From positions 26,105 to 90,104 of the forward strand of contig JAJVHX010000002.1 of assembly GCA_022072405.1 (NCBI GenBank): a stretch of 64,000 nucleotides of DNA. Reading direction: 5' to 3'. This document shows, piece by piece, positions 53,464 through 62,596 of this stretch. Under the pieces are notes generated by a model. That model made no database searches and was not told where the DNA came from. It was given only the letters and a program-made list of their open reading frames with translations. Position 1 is the stretch's first letter. Each line of letters opens with the position of its first letter. The DNA comes from Phycisphaerae bacterium. Its GTDB lineage: Bacteria > Planctomycetota > Phycisphaerae > UBA1845 > CAIVHJ01. The translations under genes were made by a program, and so were the position numbers.

Positions 53464-53577
53464 TGCGTTTTGAGTCAAAAATGCGGTTTGACATTGATTC
53501 TTTTGCTAATACGAGAATTTTTTTTCTCACAGCAGTCATCAAGCTGACCTGGAGCTGGATTCAAAATCACCAGATGA

Positions 53578-53630
53578 GGCTTCGCGCGGGCTTAAGCCCG
53601 CGGCTTATTGAATTTTGTAACCGCTTCCAG
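53578..53630 (+). repeat. Palindromic repeat (REP-like)
   Basis: CGCGCGGGCTTAAGCCCGCG with the flank ATTCAAAATCACCAGATGAG on the left and AACCGCTTCC on the right, closely matching the copy at 32851. Confidence 0.88.
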
Positions 53631-53756
53631 GCATACCCTTCGCAAAATTCTTCAACCATAGCATATCGGAGAAAGTTTGTTTTGATAGTTTATTTACGTG
53701 GATGGGTTTTCGAATCTCCGGATGCGGTCTAGGACCAATGCCGTTAAGATAGAGTC

Positions 53757-54665
53757 ATGGAGATGGTGCGTAGAATCGAGGTGCGCGAGTTGCGGAAGTC
53801 GTTCGGGGCGCAGACGGCGGTGGCGGGGGTGTCGTTCGAGGTGTCGGCGGGGGAGATCTTCGGCCTGCTGGGGCCTAACGGTGCGGGCAAGAGTACCACC
53901 ATGCACATCCTGGTGGGGTTGTTTCCCGCCGACGGTGGCAGCGTCGCCCTGGTCGGGCAGCATGATCCAACCCAGGCGGAGGTGCGGCGGCAGATCGGCT
54001 GGGTACCGCAGGCGCTGGCGATATACGATGAACTGACTGCTGAACAGAACCTGCAATTTTTCGGACGGCTTTATGGCTTGAACGGCAGACGGCTGCAGGA
54101 TCGCATCAACTGGGCGCTCGATTTCGCCGGATTGAACGATCGCCGACGGAGTCTGGTGGCTCATTTTTCGGGCGGGATGAAGCGGCGGCTGAACCTGGTG
54201 GCGGCGCTATTACATCAACCACAGATCTTGTTGCTGGACGAGCCGACGGTCGGGGTCGATCCGCAATCGCGTAATTTTATTTTTCAGAATATCGAGCAGC
54301 TGCGTGCCGGCGGCTGCGCCATTCTCTATACCACTCATTATATGGAGGAAGTGGAGCGGTTGTGTGCCCGGGCGGCGGTCATGGATCGTGGGCGAGTACT
54401 GGCGATGGATCGGGTGGCTGAGTTGTGTCGCCAACATGGCGGCGAGACCGCCCTGGAAGTCGAAGTGACTCATCGACCGGAGGAGGTGGCTGCACTGGGC
54501 GGGCAATGGCAGGAGGATCGGTTGATCATGGCGGTGGCGGACCCGGTGGCCAAGCTGCAGGAGCTGGCCAGGGCGGGCGTACAATATAAAAGTCTGAAGG
54601 TCCGCCCTCCCGATCTGGAGGCGGTTTTTCTCAATCTGACCGGCAGGAGCTTGCGTGACGAATGA
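53757..54665 (+). CDS. ABC-2 exporter ATP-binding protein
   Basis: 302 residues. Walker A is GPNGAGKSTT, the signature is FSGGMKRRLN, Walker B is LLLDEPTVGVDP and the switch His is TTHYMEE. C-terminal 80 residues after the ATPase core are typical of the drug or polysaccharide ABC-2 subfamily. The permease ATG overlaps its stop by 4 bases. Confidence 0.94.
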   Translation: MEMVRRIEVRELRKSFGAQTAVAGVSFEVSAGEIFGLLGPNGAGKSTTMHILVGLFPADGGSVALVGQHDPTQAEVRRQIGWVPQALAIYDELTAEQNLQFFGRLYGLNGRRLQDRINWALDFAGLNDRRRSLVAHFSGGMKRRLNLVAALLHQPQILLLDEPTVGVDPQSRNFIFQNIEQLRAGGCAILYTTHYMEEVERLCARAAVMDRGRVLAMDRVAELCRQHGGETALEVEVTHRPEEVAALGGQWQEDRLIMAVADPVAKLQELARAGVQYKSLKVRPPDLEAVFLNLTGRSLRDE

Positions 54666-55942
54666 GCAGCTGGTGGACCATCGCCATTAAAGACCTGCGC
54701 CTGTTGTGGCGGGACAAACTGGGCCTGTTCTGGGTGCTGGGCTTTCCATTGCTGATGGCGCTATTGTTCGGGGCGATATTTTCCGGCGGTGACGGCCAAG
54801 CCAGCGCCCTGCCCGTTGCGGTGGTGGATCAGGATGGCAGTAAGGCGTCGGCTGATTTTCTGAAAACGCTGCAGGATTCCGCGGCGCTAAAAGTGACTCT
54901 GCTGCCGGATGCGGAAGTCGCCCGGAACCAGGTGCGACAGGGACAGCAGGTGGCGTGCATCACGATTCTCAAGGGGTATGGAAAATCAAATCAATTGTTC
55001 AGCGGGGGTGAGCCGCCTGTACGCGTGGGGGTGGATCCGGCCCGGCGAGCAGAGGCTGCTTACCTGCAGGGAATCCTGACGCAGCAGATGTTTCAGCAGA
55101 TGTTTACACGGTATACCGATTCGTCGCAGTTGCGCAGCCTGCTGGGCGATTCGCTGAGTGAGATTGAGCGTTCGTCTGATCTAAGCAGTACCGACAAGCA
55201 GATCTTCCGAACTTTTTTCGGCGCCCTGCAGCAGTTTACCGACGAAGTGAACACCGGAAATCCGCAACGGTCGGCAAGTGAGTGGCAGCCGGAGATGGTG
55301 AAGGTCGAGGAGATCAGCCTGTCACGCGAAGCGCAGCTTCGACCGCGATCCTCATTCGAAATCACATTTCCCCAGGCGGTGTTGTGGGGGTTGATGGGTT
55401 GTGCGGCTGGATTCGGAGTGGGGCTGGTGCAGGAACGGCGGATGGGCACTTATCAGCGGCTGCTGGTCGCACCGATCAGTCGATGGGCGGTCATCGGCGG
55501 CAAGGGGTTGGCATGTTTTCTGGCGTGTATCGGAGTGACGCTGCTGTTGCTGCTGATCGGCCGACTGATTTTTGGTGTGCGGTGTGACGATCTGCCGCTG
55601 CTGGGGGTGGCGGTGTTCAGTTGCGGAATCTGTTTCACCGGGCTGACCATGCTGATTGCGGTGAGCGGTAAGACGGAGCAGGCGGTGGCGGGGGTCGGCT
55701 GGGCGGTGTTGCTGGTGATGGGCATGTTCGGCGGGGCGATGGTGCCGCTCTTTTTCATGCCCGGCTGGATGCAGAATCTGTCGCAGTTCAGCCTGGTGAA
55801 CTGGGGTATCGTCGCACTGGAGGGGGCCATCTGGCGGGGTTTCAGTTGGGGGGAGATGGTTTGGCCGGTGACGGTGCTGTTGCTCAGCGGATTGATCAGC
55901 ATGAGCGTCGGCGTCACCGTCCTGCAGCATCGAAAAGGATGA
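54662..55942 (+). CDS. ABC-2 type permease
   Basis: 426 residues. One helix near residue 25 (GLFWVLGFPLLMALLFGAIF), a soluble domain of about 190 residues, then five or six helices (QAVLWGLMGCAAGFGVGLV, LACFLACIGVTLLLLLIG and onward, AVAGVGWAVLLVMGMFGGAMV). YhgE/ABC-2 layout. The operon has no substrate clue. Confidence 0.93.
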   Translation: MSSWWTIAIKDLRLLWRDKLGLFWVLGFPLLMALLFGAIFSGGDGQASALPVAVVDQDGSKASADFLKTLQDSAALKVTLLPDAEVARNQVRQGQQVACITILKGYGKSNQLFSGGEPPVRVGVDPARRAEAAYLQGILTQQMFQQMFTRYTDSSQLRSLLGDSLSEIERSSDLSSTDKQIFRTFFGALQQFTDEVNTGNPQRSASEWQPEMVKVEEISLSREAQLRPRSSFEITFPQAVLWGLMGCAAGFGVGLVQERRMGTYQRLLVAPISRWAVIGGKGLACFLACIGVTLLLLLIGRLIFGVRCDDLPLLGVAVFSCGICFTGLTMLIAVSGKTEQAVAGVGWAVLLVMGMFGGAMVPLFFMPGWMQNLSQFSLVNWGIVALEGAIWRGFSWGEMVWPVTVLLLSGLISMSVGVTVLQHRKG

Positions 55943-56087
55943 CCAAACTCCGCAATAGCTGTCGAATCAAGAGTTTTGTCACGCATTACGGCTGACGGTA
56001 TTAACCAGTTGCAATCAGTATATGACAGTTGCAGGGGTGAATTTTTATCTGCATAATGCGCCCACCTATTTTTAACAGGAGGTGTGT

Positions 56088-56528
56088 ATGCGCTTGTTGA
56101 TGCAGAGTGTAATGATCGGTGGATTCCTGCTGGCGGGCTGTGGAACTCCAGCGGGTAATCAGAACACGAATGATAATCAGATCGATGACGGAGCAGATGT
56201 GGTGCTCGACGAAAATTTTGAGCAGGAGATGCTTTCAGCATCTACCACGGGAACTACGGAAGGCACGGTGTGCGCCGGCTTTTACCCCGAAACTCCCAAC
56301 CATACCCTGATGGTGGCGAGCGGTGCCAATATGGCGGTCGGGGTCAGCAATGATGAAGGTACAGCGTTATTGTGGGTGCTGTGCGGGCAGAGCAATTTCT
56401 GCGGTGAACAGGCGGGCAACTTGAATGAGGTGTCGCGTTTCTGGAACACCGGTGACTGTGAGATTTACGTGGGCACTGCCCAGCAGGATGAAACCATCGA
56501 ATACACCATCGAATTTACTGTTCAGTAA
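56088..56528 (+). CDS. Small lipoprotein with paired Cys
   Basis: 146 residues from ATG 56088, AGGAGGTG 5 bases before. Lipobox FLLAGC near residue 16, then a Asn/Asp-rich linker (NQNTNDNQIDDG). The body has four Cys (TVCAGFYP, WVLCGQSNFCGEQ, GDCEIY), likely two disulfides, and beta-rich ends (TIEYTIEFTVQ). No family is recognised. It has its own terminator at 56559. Confidence 0.78.
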   Translation: MRLLMQSVMIGGFLLAGCGTPAGNQNTNDNQIDDGADVVLDENFEQEMLSASTTGTTEGTVCAGFYPETPNHTLMVASGANMAVGVSNDEGTALLWVLCGQSNFCGEQAGNLNEVSRFWNTGDCEIYVGTAQQDETIEYTIEFTVQ

Positions 56529-56558
56529 TTCCGCAGTGCAATTTTAATAATTCAGTAG

Positions 56559-56586
56559 AAGGTGCGTCCTGGGCGCACCTTTTTTA
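56559..56586 (+). terminator. Rho-independent terminator after the small lipoprotein
   Basis: AAGGTGCG / CGCACCTT stem with a seven-base loop, followed by a T-run. Confidence 0.92.
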
Positions 56587-56609
56587 TTGTCCATTACTGG
56601 ACTGAAGTA

Positions 56610-58019
56610 TCAGAAGTCGGTGGGATCGAGCGGGTCGGTCTGGCCGATAATTTCGGCGGAATCGCTGGCCCCGTCACCGTCAGTGTCAGCCAGAATCGGG
56701 CTGGTGCCGTATTCATTTACTTCCGCACCGTCATTCAGTTGATCATCATCACTGTCGTTATCGAGCGGGTCGGCGCCGGTGGTCTTTTCCGCGCCATCGA
56801 GCAGGCCGTCGTTGTCGCTGTCGGTATCCACCGGGTCGGTGCCGTCGGTGATTTCGACCGGATCGTCGACGCCGTCGCCGTCCGTGTCGGGATCGAGCGG
56901 ATCGCTGCCCATCTCCACCTCTTCACCATCGGTCAGCGTATCTTCGTCACTATCGGTGTCGTTGGGATCGGTATGATTGAGAATTTCAGCGGCATCATTC
57001 AGCCCGTCGCCATCGGTATCCGCCAGCAGCGGTGAGCTGTTGTGGAGCTGCACTTCGTCACCATCGATGATGCTGTCGTCGTCGGTGTCGTTGTCGAGCG
57101 GGTTGGTGGTCAGGTCCACTTCCGGGCCATCTTCCAAGCCGTCGTTATCGCTGTCGGGGTCGCCGGGATCGGTACCCAGGTCGGCTTCTTCGGTGTCGGT
57201 AAGTCCGTCGCTGTCGGCATCCTGCAGGAGCGGGTTGTCACCGTCATCGATTTCCTGGCCATCGGGGATACCATCGTCGTCGGTGTCGGCATCGAGTGGG
57301 TCGGTACCGGCGGTCAGTTCGGCACTGTCACTTAATTCATCGGCGTCGGTATCGGCATTGAGCGGGTTGGTGCCCAGGGTGATCTCCGTGCCATCGAGAA
57401 TGCCGTCACCATCGGTATCGGGCAGGGTGGGGTCACTGCCGGCGGTCGCTTCAGCGCCGTCGTTTAAGCCGTCGTTGTCGCTATCCGCCACCAGCGGGTT
57501 GGTGGCGTCGGTAAGTTCGTCAGCATCATTCACGCCATCACCGTCGCTATCCGCCAGCAGCGGGTCGGTGTGGTGATCTTCAACTTCGACAAAATCGTTG
57601 AGGGTATCCCCGTCACTATCGGCGGCGGTGGGGTTGGTGCCCAGGCTGACTTCCTGAAAGTCGGTCAGAAAATCATCGTCGCTGTCGCGGTCGAGCGGGT
57701 CGGCGCCGGCGGTTACTTCGTCACCATCGAGCAGGCCGTCGTTGTCGCTGTCGGGATCGAGCGGGTTGGTGCCGGCAGTGATTTCCGCACCATCGGCCAG
57801 ATCATCATTGTCAGTGTCAGTCCGCAGCACATCCGTGCCGCGCCCCAGCTCCGCCAGATCCAACAGGCCATCACCGTCGCTGTCGCCGGGAATCGACATC
57901 GTACTGTTGTCGTTACTATTGGTGTTCTGAACCGTATCAGTTCCACCGCAACCGGTCAGCGTCAGGAAACTGATCGAAAGTATCCAAAGGACTGAGTATC
58001 TGAATAAACGACGAAGCAT
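56610..58019 (-). CDS. Lipoprotein with 19 Asp-rich 22-residue repeats
   Basis: 469 residues from ATG 58019. Lipobox LTLTGC near residue 20, then a short Asn-rich linker and 19 tandem repeats of about 22 residues with the form DxDxDGLxDGxExxxGTDPLxx. The Asp positions match calcium-binding loops of the dockerin/thrombospondin type. Virtually nothing else is present, so it is probably an extended surface rod needing calcium. The repeats are 66 bp and closely spaced, so length change by recombination is likely. It is convergent with the small lipoprotein. Confidence 0.9.
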   Translation of the reverse strand: MLRRLFRYSVLWILSISFLTLTGCGGTDTVQNTNSNDNSTMSIPGDSDGDGLLDLAELGRGTDVLRTDTDNDDLADGAEITAGTNPLDPDSDNDGLLDGDEVTAGADPLDRDSDDDFLTDFQEVSLGTNPTAADSDGDTLNDFVEVEDHHTDPLLADSDGDGVNDADELTDATNPLVADSDNDGLNDGAEATAGSDPTLPDTDGDGILDGTEITLGTNPLNADTDADELSDSAELTAGTDPLDADTDDDGIPDGQEIDDGDNPLLQDADSDGLTDTEEADLGTDPGDPDSDNDGLEDGPEVDLTTNPLDNDTDDDSIIDGDEVQLHNSSPLLADTDGDGLNDAAEILNHTDPNDTDSDEDTLTDGEEVEMGSDPLDPDTDGDGVDDPVEITDGTDPVDTDSDNDGLLDGAEKTTGADPLDNDSDDDQLNDGAEVNEYGTSPILADTDGDGASDSAEIIGQTDPLDPTDF

Positions 58020-58411
58020 ACTGTCTGTTATCGGCAAACTGCCGGTAATATCACAACCTACAGGAATTAATAGTGTTATGACGCATATGACTTGCATTTA
58101 TCTGCGATCACCCACTTTGCTAAGATCGGGCTGATATCAAATAGATGAGAAACCTGGCGATTAGTGTGTGCATGGTATTGCATGCCAAAGAGTTAATTGG
58201 TAAATGGGTAATAATCAGTGTCCTGTCTACAGTTCGTTGGTGATGTGGATTAATCGTCGTTTCCGTTTCGTAACATATTTCTATACATGCAGCTACACAT
58301 TTTCCGTGGGGTCGCGGATGGTGGTAGGCGTTGTCCAATTCTACAGCCACCCATTCCATACCCCTTTTAGAGTTTAACAGCAGATCACCACTTCAAATTG
58401 GGAGGATGGGT
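58020..58411. other. Intergenic region between the repeat lipoprotein and the S8 protease
   Basis: 390 bases. Both promoters should lie here. No open frame with a ribosome site and no palindrome of the recurring families seen. Confidence 0.5.
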
Positions 58412-61087
58412 ATGAAGTCATCGGGTCAAACATTGAAGTTTTTTGGAATTCATCAGCCGGGATGCTGGGGGGTTGGGGTTGTTATGCCGTTGATTATTCT
58501 GAGTCTGGCAGGTTCAGTAGCAGCTCAGAGCAATGGGGATCAACAAAAAGGAACGACGCCACAAAATTCAGCCACAGCAGATGATGTGGTGCGGATCGTA
58601 CTTGAGCTGACAGATGGAGCATCACCGGCTGATCTGCAGGCGGTTAATGACCGACTGGGAGTCAGACAGGTATCACGGATTTTCCCGGACTGGGAAGCAC
58701 CGGAAGTAACCGTTCAGCAACTGCAGGCGCGCCGGATTCGGGCTACTCTCGCTCAGCAGCAGGAATTAACTCAGCAGATAATCGCCAAGCAAAAGCTCAA
58801 CCAGAGACTACAAGCGCGGGAAAATCGCGCTCCGCAGGGCGCAGTGGCTCCGGACCTAGCCCGGTTGCTGGTGGTGGAATTGCCCGATCAGGTGGATAGT
58901 GATGTTGCGGTGGCAATGTACGCAGCGAATCCTGCGGTGGCCTATGCGGGGCCGGTGCAGGCGGTACAACTGGATTGGATACCCAATGATCCCTACTACC
59001 ATACATCCGGAGCGTGGGGACAGAGCATCGATGATTTGTGGGGTTTGAAGAAGATCGAGAGTGCCGCAGCCTGGGATGTGACCCAGGGGGCGGGCGTGCT
59101 GGTGGCGGTCATCGATACGGGTGTCGATCGTGACCACCCGGATATCACCGCCAATATCTGGTACAACACCGCCGAGATTCCGGATAACGGCGTGGACGAT
59201 GATCTGAATGGTTATGTGGATGACAGCTGGGGTTATGACTTTGAGAATCTGGATGCGGATCCGCAGGATGATTATGGTCACGGAACGCACGTGGCGGGGA
59301 CCATCGCCGCAGTGGGGAATAACGGCATCGGCATCGTCGGTGTGGCGCCACAATCCCAGATCATGAACCTCAAGGGCTTTGATCATACCGGTTATGGTGA
59401 TGACCTTAATCTGGCTATCGCCATCGCGTATGCCGTCCAGAATGGCGCCGAAGTGATTAACTGTTCGTGGGGAGATTATGGCCAATCCCAGCCGATCACC
59501 CGCGCGGTGGCTTATGCTATCGCTCATGGTGTCGTGGTGGTGGCGGCGGCGGGCAACAGTGCCCTGGATGTCAGTGACCATTACCCCGCTAATCTTCCGG
59601 GCGTAATTGCGGTGGCGGCGAGTGATCCCAACGATGCCAAGTGCAGTTTTTCCAACTACGGTTATGGGTTGGATGTAAGTGCTCCCGGAGGCAGTGAATT
59701 TAATGTTCTGTCGCTGCTATCAGCGGTTCACGCGAGCGTGGTGCAACCCTATATCGTGGATGGCATCTACCTGCGTCTGGCGGGGACGTCGATGGCCTGT
59801 CCGCATGTCGCGGGACTGGTCAGTCTGATACTGGAACATCAGCCTGGTTTTTCGGTGGCGGAGATTCGCCAGATCGTGCGGACCAGTGCCGATGATGTGG
59901 GTGAACCGGGATTGGATCCGCTCAGTGGCTGCGGGCGTATCAACGCCCCACGAGCCTTGACGATCAACAGTGTGCTGACCGCGGAGATCACCGCACCGGA
60001 AGGATTGGTGCAGGATGTGGTGGCGATTACCGGTACCGCAGCTGGGCCTGGATTTGTGGATTATCAGCTGTTCTATAGGGAAATCGGCACGACCACCTGG
60101 CTAGCGTTGGGACCCCCTTCGTCGTCCGGTGTAACCAATGGCGTGCTGGGCATGTGGGATGTGTCTGACTTGGCATACGGTAAATATGTGGTGAAGCTGG
60201 TGGCGACTGATGCGAATGGTTACCTGTTTCAGGACGCGAGCGAGGTCTATCGGGAACCGGCTCCGGTCTGGCCGACGAGCCTGGTATTGGCCAATGGTGA
60301 ATGGCCAACCTGGACGAACGGGGCTTATCGGTTCAACGGTCTGATTAACGGCAAGTCCTCCTACCTGCTGGGGGATCTGGAATCCAGTGAGCATATGCTG
60401 GTCTGGTGGACCGGCTATTATTGGAACATGCATGATGATAATGAACAGCGTTATACCAACAGCTCGACGAGCGATTGGCCGCCCGCTCATGGCTGGCTCA
60501 AAATGCCGGAGGGCACGCCGTCGGCATTAACCGTGTCGCCCGGCACTGTGGTCGCCAGCGAAGGCGAATGGCCGCTCTGGGCCAACGGATTGTATAACTA
60601 TTCCGGTTTATCCAACGGCAAGCCTTCCTATCTGCTTCTGTATCCGGAACAGGAACAATTCATGTCCATGACCTGGAACGGCAGCTATTGGCACATGATT
60701 GATGATAATGAACAGCGCTACAGCAACGCAGCTGATACGGATTGGCCACCAACGTATTTCTGGTATGGAATTTTCGGTGCTTCCGAGTTGCAGGTGACCG
60801 TTAATGCCATGGTCGTCAGCGGCGGAGAATGGCCGACCTGGGGCAACGGCACATATTACTATGCGGGTATTCAGAATGGCCGACCGTCCTATCTGCTGGG
60901 TGATCCGGACGGCAATGAATACCTGTACATGTGGTGGACCGGCGCTTATTGGAATATGCATGATGCGGATGAGCAGCGTTATGTCAACCTGGCTGATACA
61001 CTGCTCCCGCCGATCGACGGCTGGTTACAGATGCCCTCCGGGCAACCATCGGCACTGCTGGTGGAGGGCGGAGTCCCGGTGCCTTAA
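58412..61087 (+). CDS. Secreted subtilisin-family (S8) protease with three C-terminal repeats
   Basis: 891 residues from ATG 58412 (GGGAGG upstream). A signal peptide (VMPLIILSLAGSVAA) is followed by an I9-like propeptide region to about residue 190. The catalytic domain has Asp (VAVIDTGVDRDHPD, near 235), His (DYGHGTHVAGTIA, near 290), Asn (AAAGNSA, near 382) and Ser (LAGTSMACPHVAGL, near 460), all canonical. A beta domain follows to about 620. The C-terminus holds three copies of about 87 residues starting NGEWPTWTNG / EGEWPLWANG / GGEWPTWGNG, each with WWTG or WNGSYWHM and DNEQRY, forming a Trp-rich binding module of unknown target. Confidence 0.95.
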   Translation: MKSSGQTLKFFGIHQPGCWGVGVVMPLIILSLAGSVAAQSNGDQQKGTTPQNSATADDVVRIVLELTDGASPADLQAVNDRLGVRQVSRIFPDWEAPEVTVQQLQARRIRATLAQQQELTQQIIAKQKLNQRLQARENRAPQGAVAPDLARLLVVELPDQVDSDVAVAMYAANPAVAYAGPVQAVQLDWIPNDPYYHTSGAWGQSIDDLWGLKKIESAAAWDVTQGAGVLVAVIDTGVDRDHPDITANIWYNTAEIPDNGVDDDLNGYVDDSWGYDFENLDADPQDDYGHGTHVAGTIAAVGNNGIGIVGVAPQSQIMNLKGFDHTGYGDDLNLAIAIAYAVQNGAEVINCSWGDYGQSQPITRAVAYAIAHGVVVVAAAGNSALDVSDHYPANLPGVIAVAASDPNDAKCSFSNYGYGLDVSAPGGSEFNVLSLLSAVHASVVQPYIVDGIYLRLAGTSMACPHVAGLVSLILEHQPGFSVAEIRQIVRTSADDVGEPGLDPLSGCGRINAPRALTINSVLTAEITAPEGLVQDVVAITGTAAGPGFVDYQLFYREIGTTTWLALGPPSSSGVTNGVLGMWDVSDLAYGKYVVKLVATDANGYLFQDASEVYREPAPVWPTSLVLANGEWPTWTNGAYRFNGLINGKSSYLLGDLESSEHMLVWWTGYYWNMHDDNEQRYTNSSTSDWPPAHGWLKMPEGTPSALTVSPGTVVASEGEWPLWANGLYNYSGLSNGKPSYLLLYPEQEQFMSMTWNGSYWHMIDDNEQRYSNAADTDWPPTYFWYGIFGASELQVTVNAMVVSGGEWPTWGNGTYYYAGIQNGRPSYLLGDPDGNEYLYMWWTGAYWNMHDADEQRYVNLADTLLPPIDGWLQMPSGQPSALLVEGGVPVP

Positions 61088-61102
61088 ATGGCTGCGATGA
61101 AT

Positions 61103-61136
61103 GGGGAATTCGGGGCGATGGGCGTCCCGAATCCCC
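61103..61136 (+). terminator. Hairpin after the S8 protease, possible terminator
   Basis: GGGGAATTCGGG / CCCGAATCCCC with one bulge. No long T-run follows, so the terminator role is uncertain. Confidence 0.5.
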
Positions 61137-61183
61137 TCTGTTATTAGCGGTTGACTTGAGATGGTTATAAAATCACGGATCTG

Positions 61184-61230
61184 GTCTTCGTGTGGGCTGA
61201 AGTCCGCGGCTTTTCTAAATTTTGAATTCG
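61184..61230 (+). repeat. Palindromic repeat (REP-like), worn copy
   Basis: TTCGTGTGGGCTGAAGTCCGCGGCTTTTC, lies between the S8 protease and the small Cys-rich gene. Confidence 0.75.
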
Positions 61231-61279
61231 CCGATGAGTTTAAGATGATACTATTCGGCCAACTGGTTAGAATTTCCGT

Positions 61280-61492
61280 ATGAGAATCGGTTGGCAGGAA
61301 ATAATCGCCATCGCCATTTTCGGTTACGCCCTGGTGATCTTCTATCGTCGGGCCAAACGCTCCACCGGCAAAGGGGGCTCCTGCTGCAGTGGTTCCTGCG
61401 AAACCCCATCTCCCCACGCTGATCAACAGATCAAAATTACGCAACTCCACCAGATCACCGTCCGTCAGACGGATGAGAATAATGAATCGTGA
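61280..61492 (+). CDS. Small Cys-rich membrane protein, FeoB-associated type
   Basis: 70 residues. One membrane helix (EIIAIAIFGYALVIFYRRA), then a basic turn and a Cys cluster (GSCCSGSCETPS), then a hydrophilic tail. The plan helix-then-Cys cluster matches the FeoB-associated Cys-rich family. No feoB is in the window. It lacks an obvious ribosome site, so the call is moderate. Confidence 0.65.
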   Translation: MRIGWQEIIAIAIFGYALVIFYRRAKRSTGKGGSCCSGSCETPSPHADQQIKITQLHQITVRQTDENNES

Positions 61493-61623
61493 GATGGATT
61501 AAGGGGTAAGGATCGAGTGAATTTCTTTATCGCTTAATCCTCGAATCTAAGTTCCGTTCACCCTGAAAAAAAGCCTTGGCGCTCGAAATGACTTTTCAGA
61601 TACATATTTTCTATTCGTAATTT

Positions 61624-62592
61624 TTATTGCAGTGGGTGGAATTTGCGGTGGATTTCCTTGAGGCGGGAATGGTCGACGTGGGTGTAGATTTCGGTGGTAG
61701 TGACGTCGACGTGACCAAGGAGGGCCTGCACCACGCGGAGATCAGCGCCGCCTTCGAGCAGGTGGGTGGCGAAGCAGTGGCGGAGCGTGTGGGGTGAGAC
61801 CTGGTCACCCAGCCCGGCGCGGCGGGCATATTTGACCACCAGCCGCCAGACATTACTGCGTTCCAGCGGAGCACCGGTACGCGACAGAAAAAGGGCTTCG
61901 CCGGATTTGTGATTGGCCAGCGTGCAGCGCTGCTGAGCAAGATACTCCTGCAATGCGGCGATGGCGGCTCGCCCGATCGGGACGATGCGTTCCTTGTGGC
62001 CTTTGCCGAACACCCGCAGGTAACCGACTTCGAAATTGGCATCGAGCAGTTTCAGGCCGGTCAGCTCGCTGACCCGGATGCCGCTGGCGTAAAGCAGTTC
62101 CAGAATCGCCCGGTCCCGCCAGTAATATTCATCATCAGCCGTGGGGGCGCTGAGCAGCGCATCCACCCGCTCGTAGTGCAGGGTATGAGGCAGGTGTTGC
62201 CATTTTTTCGGAGTTTCCAGCAGCGTGGCGATATCCTGCTGCAGCAGTTTTTCAGCATAACCATAGCGCAGGAACATGCGCAGGCTGGCCATCTTGCGGG
62301 CGATGCTGGACAGGGCCAGGCCCCGCTTCTGCAGCAACATCAGGTAATGCTGGGTTTGCGGATAGGTGAGATCGGCCAGTACCAGTTGCTGCTGTTCAAG
62401 CCAGGTGATGAACTCACCCAGGTCGTGGGTGTAGGCCTCCAGCGTGGCGCGGCTTAAGCCGCACTCCGAGACCAAATATCCCTGAAATCGCTCGAGCAGT
62501 TTCAAAGCAGGTGAATTACCAGGGGTTGAGGTTGAGTCGGCACGATGCAACTCGGCTGATGTGTGGGATGGTGGTTGGGGTGGTCGGTTCAT
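61624..62592 (-). CDS. Tyrosine recombinase, XerC/XerD type
   Basis: 322 residues. The N-terminal SAM-like half (LLERFQGYLVSECGLSRATLEAY) and the catalytic half are intact: Arg in SGIRVSELTGL, Lys in GKGHKERIVPIG, His-x-x-Arg in SPHTLRHCFATHLL, His in LLGHVDVTTTEIYTHV and the nucleophile Tyr in that segment. Length and motifs fit chromosome dimer resolution. The ATG lies 4 bases after the UvrC-like stop, so one transcript is likely. XerC versus XerD cannot be told here. Confidence 0.92.
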   Translation of the reverse strand: MNRPPQPPSHTSAELHRADSTSTPGNSPALKLLERFQGYLVSECGLSRATLEAYTHDLGEFITWLEQQQLVLADLTYPQTQHYLMLLQKRGLALSSIARKMASLRMFLRYGYAEKLLQQDIATLLETPKKWQHLPHTLHYERVDALLSAPTADDEYYWRDRAILELLYASGIRVSELTGLKLLDANFEVGYLRVFGKGHKERIVPIGRAAIAALQEYLAQQRCTLANHKSGEALFLSRTGAPLERSNVWRLVVKYARRAGLGDQVSPHTLRHCFATHLLEGGADLRVVQALLGHVDVTTTEIYTHVDHSRLKEIHRKFHPLQ

Positions 62593-62596
62593 ATTC

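Noticed and set aside
50823..58019. Regular DNA repeats in the TSP3 and Asp-rich genes taken for a CRISPR array
   Set aside because: Repeats are coding, of 66-72 bp without unique spacers, and translate to calcium-binding units. No cas gene in the window.
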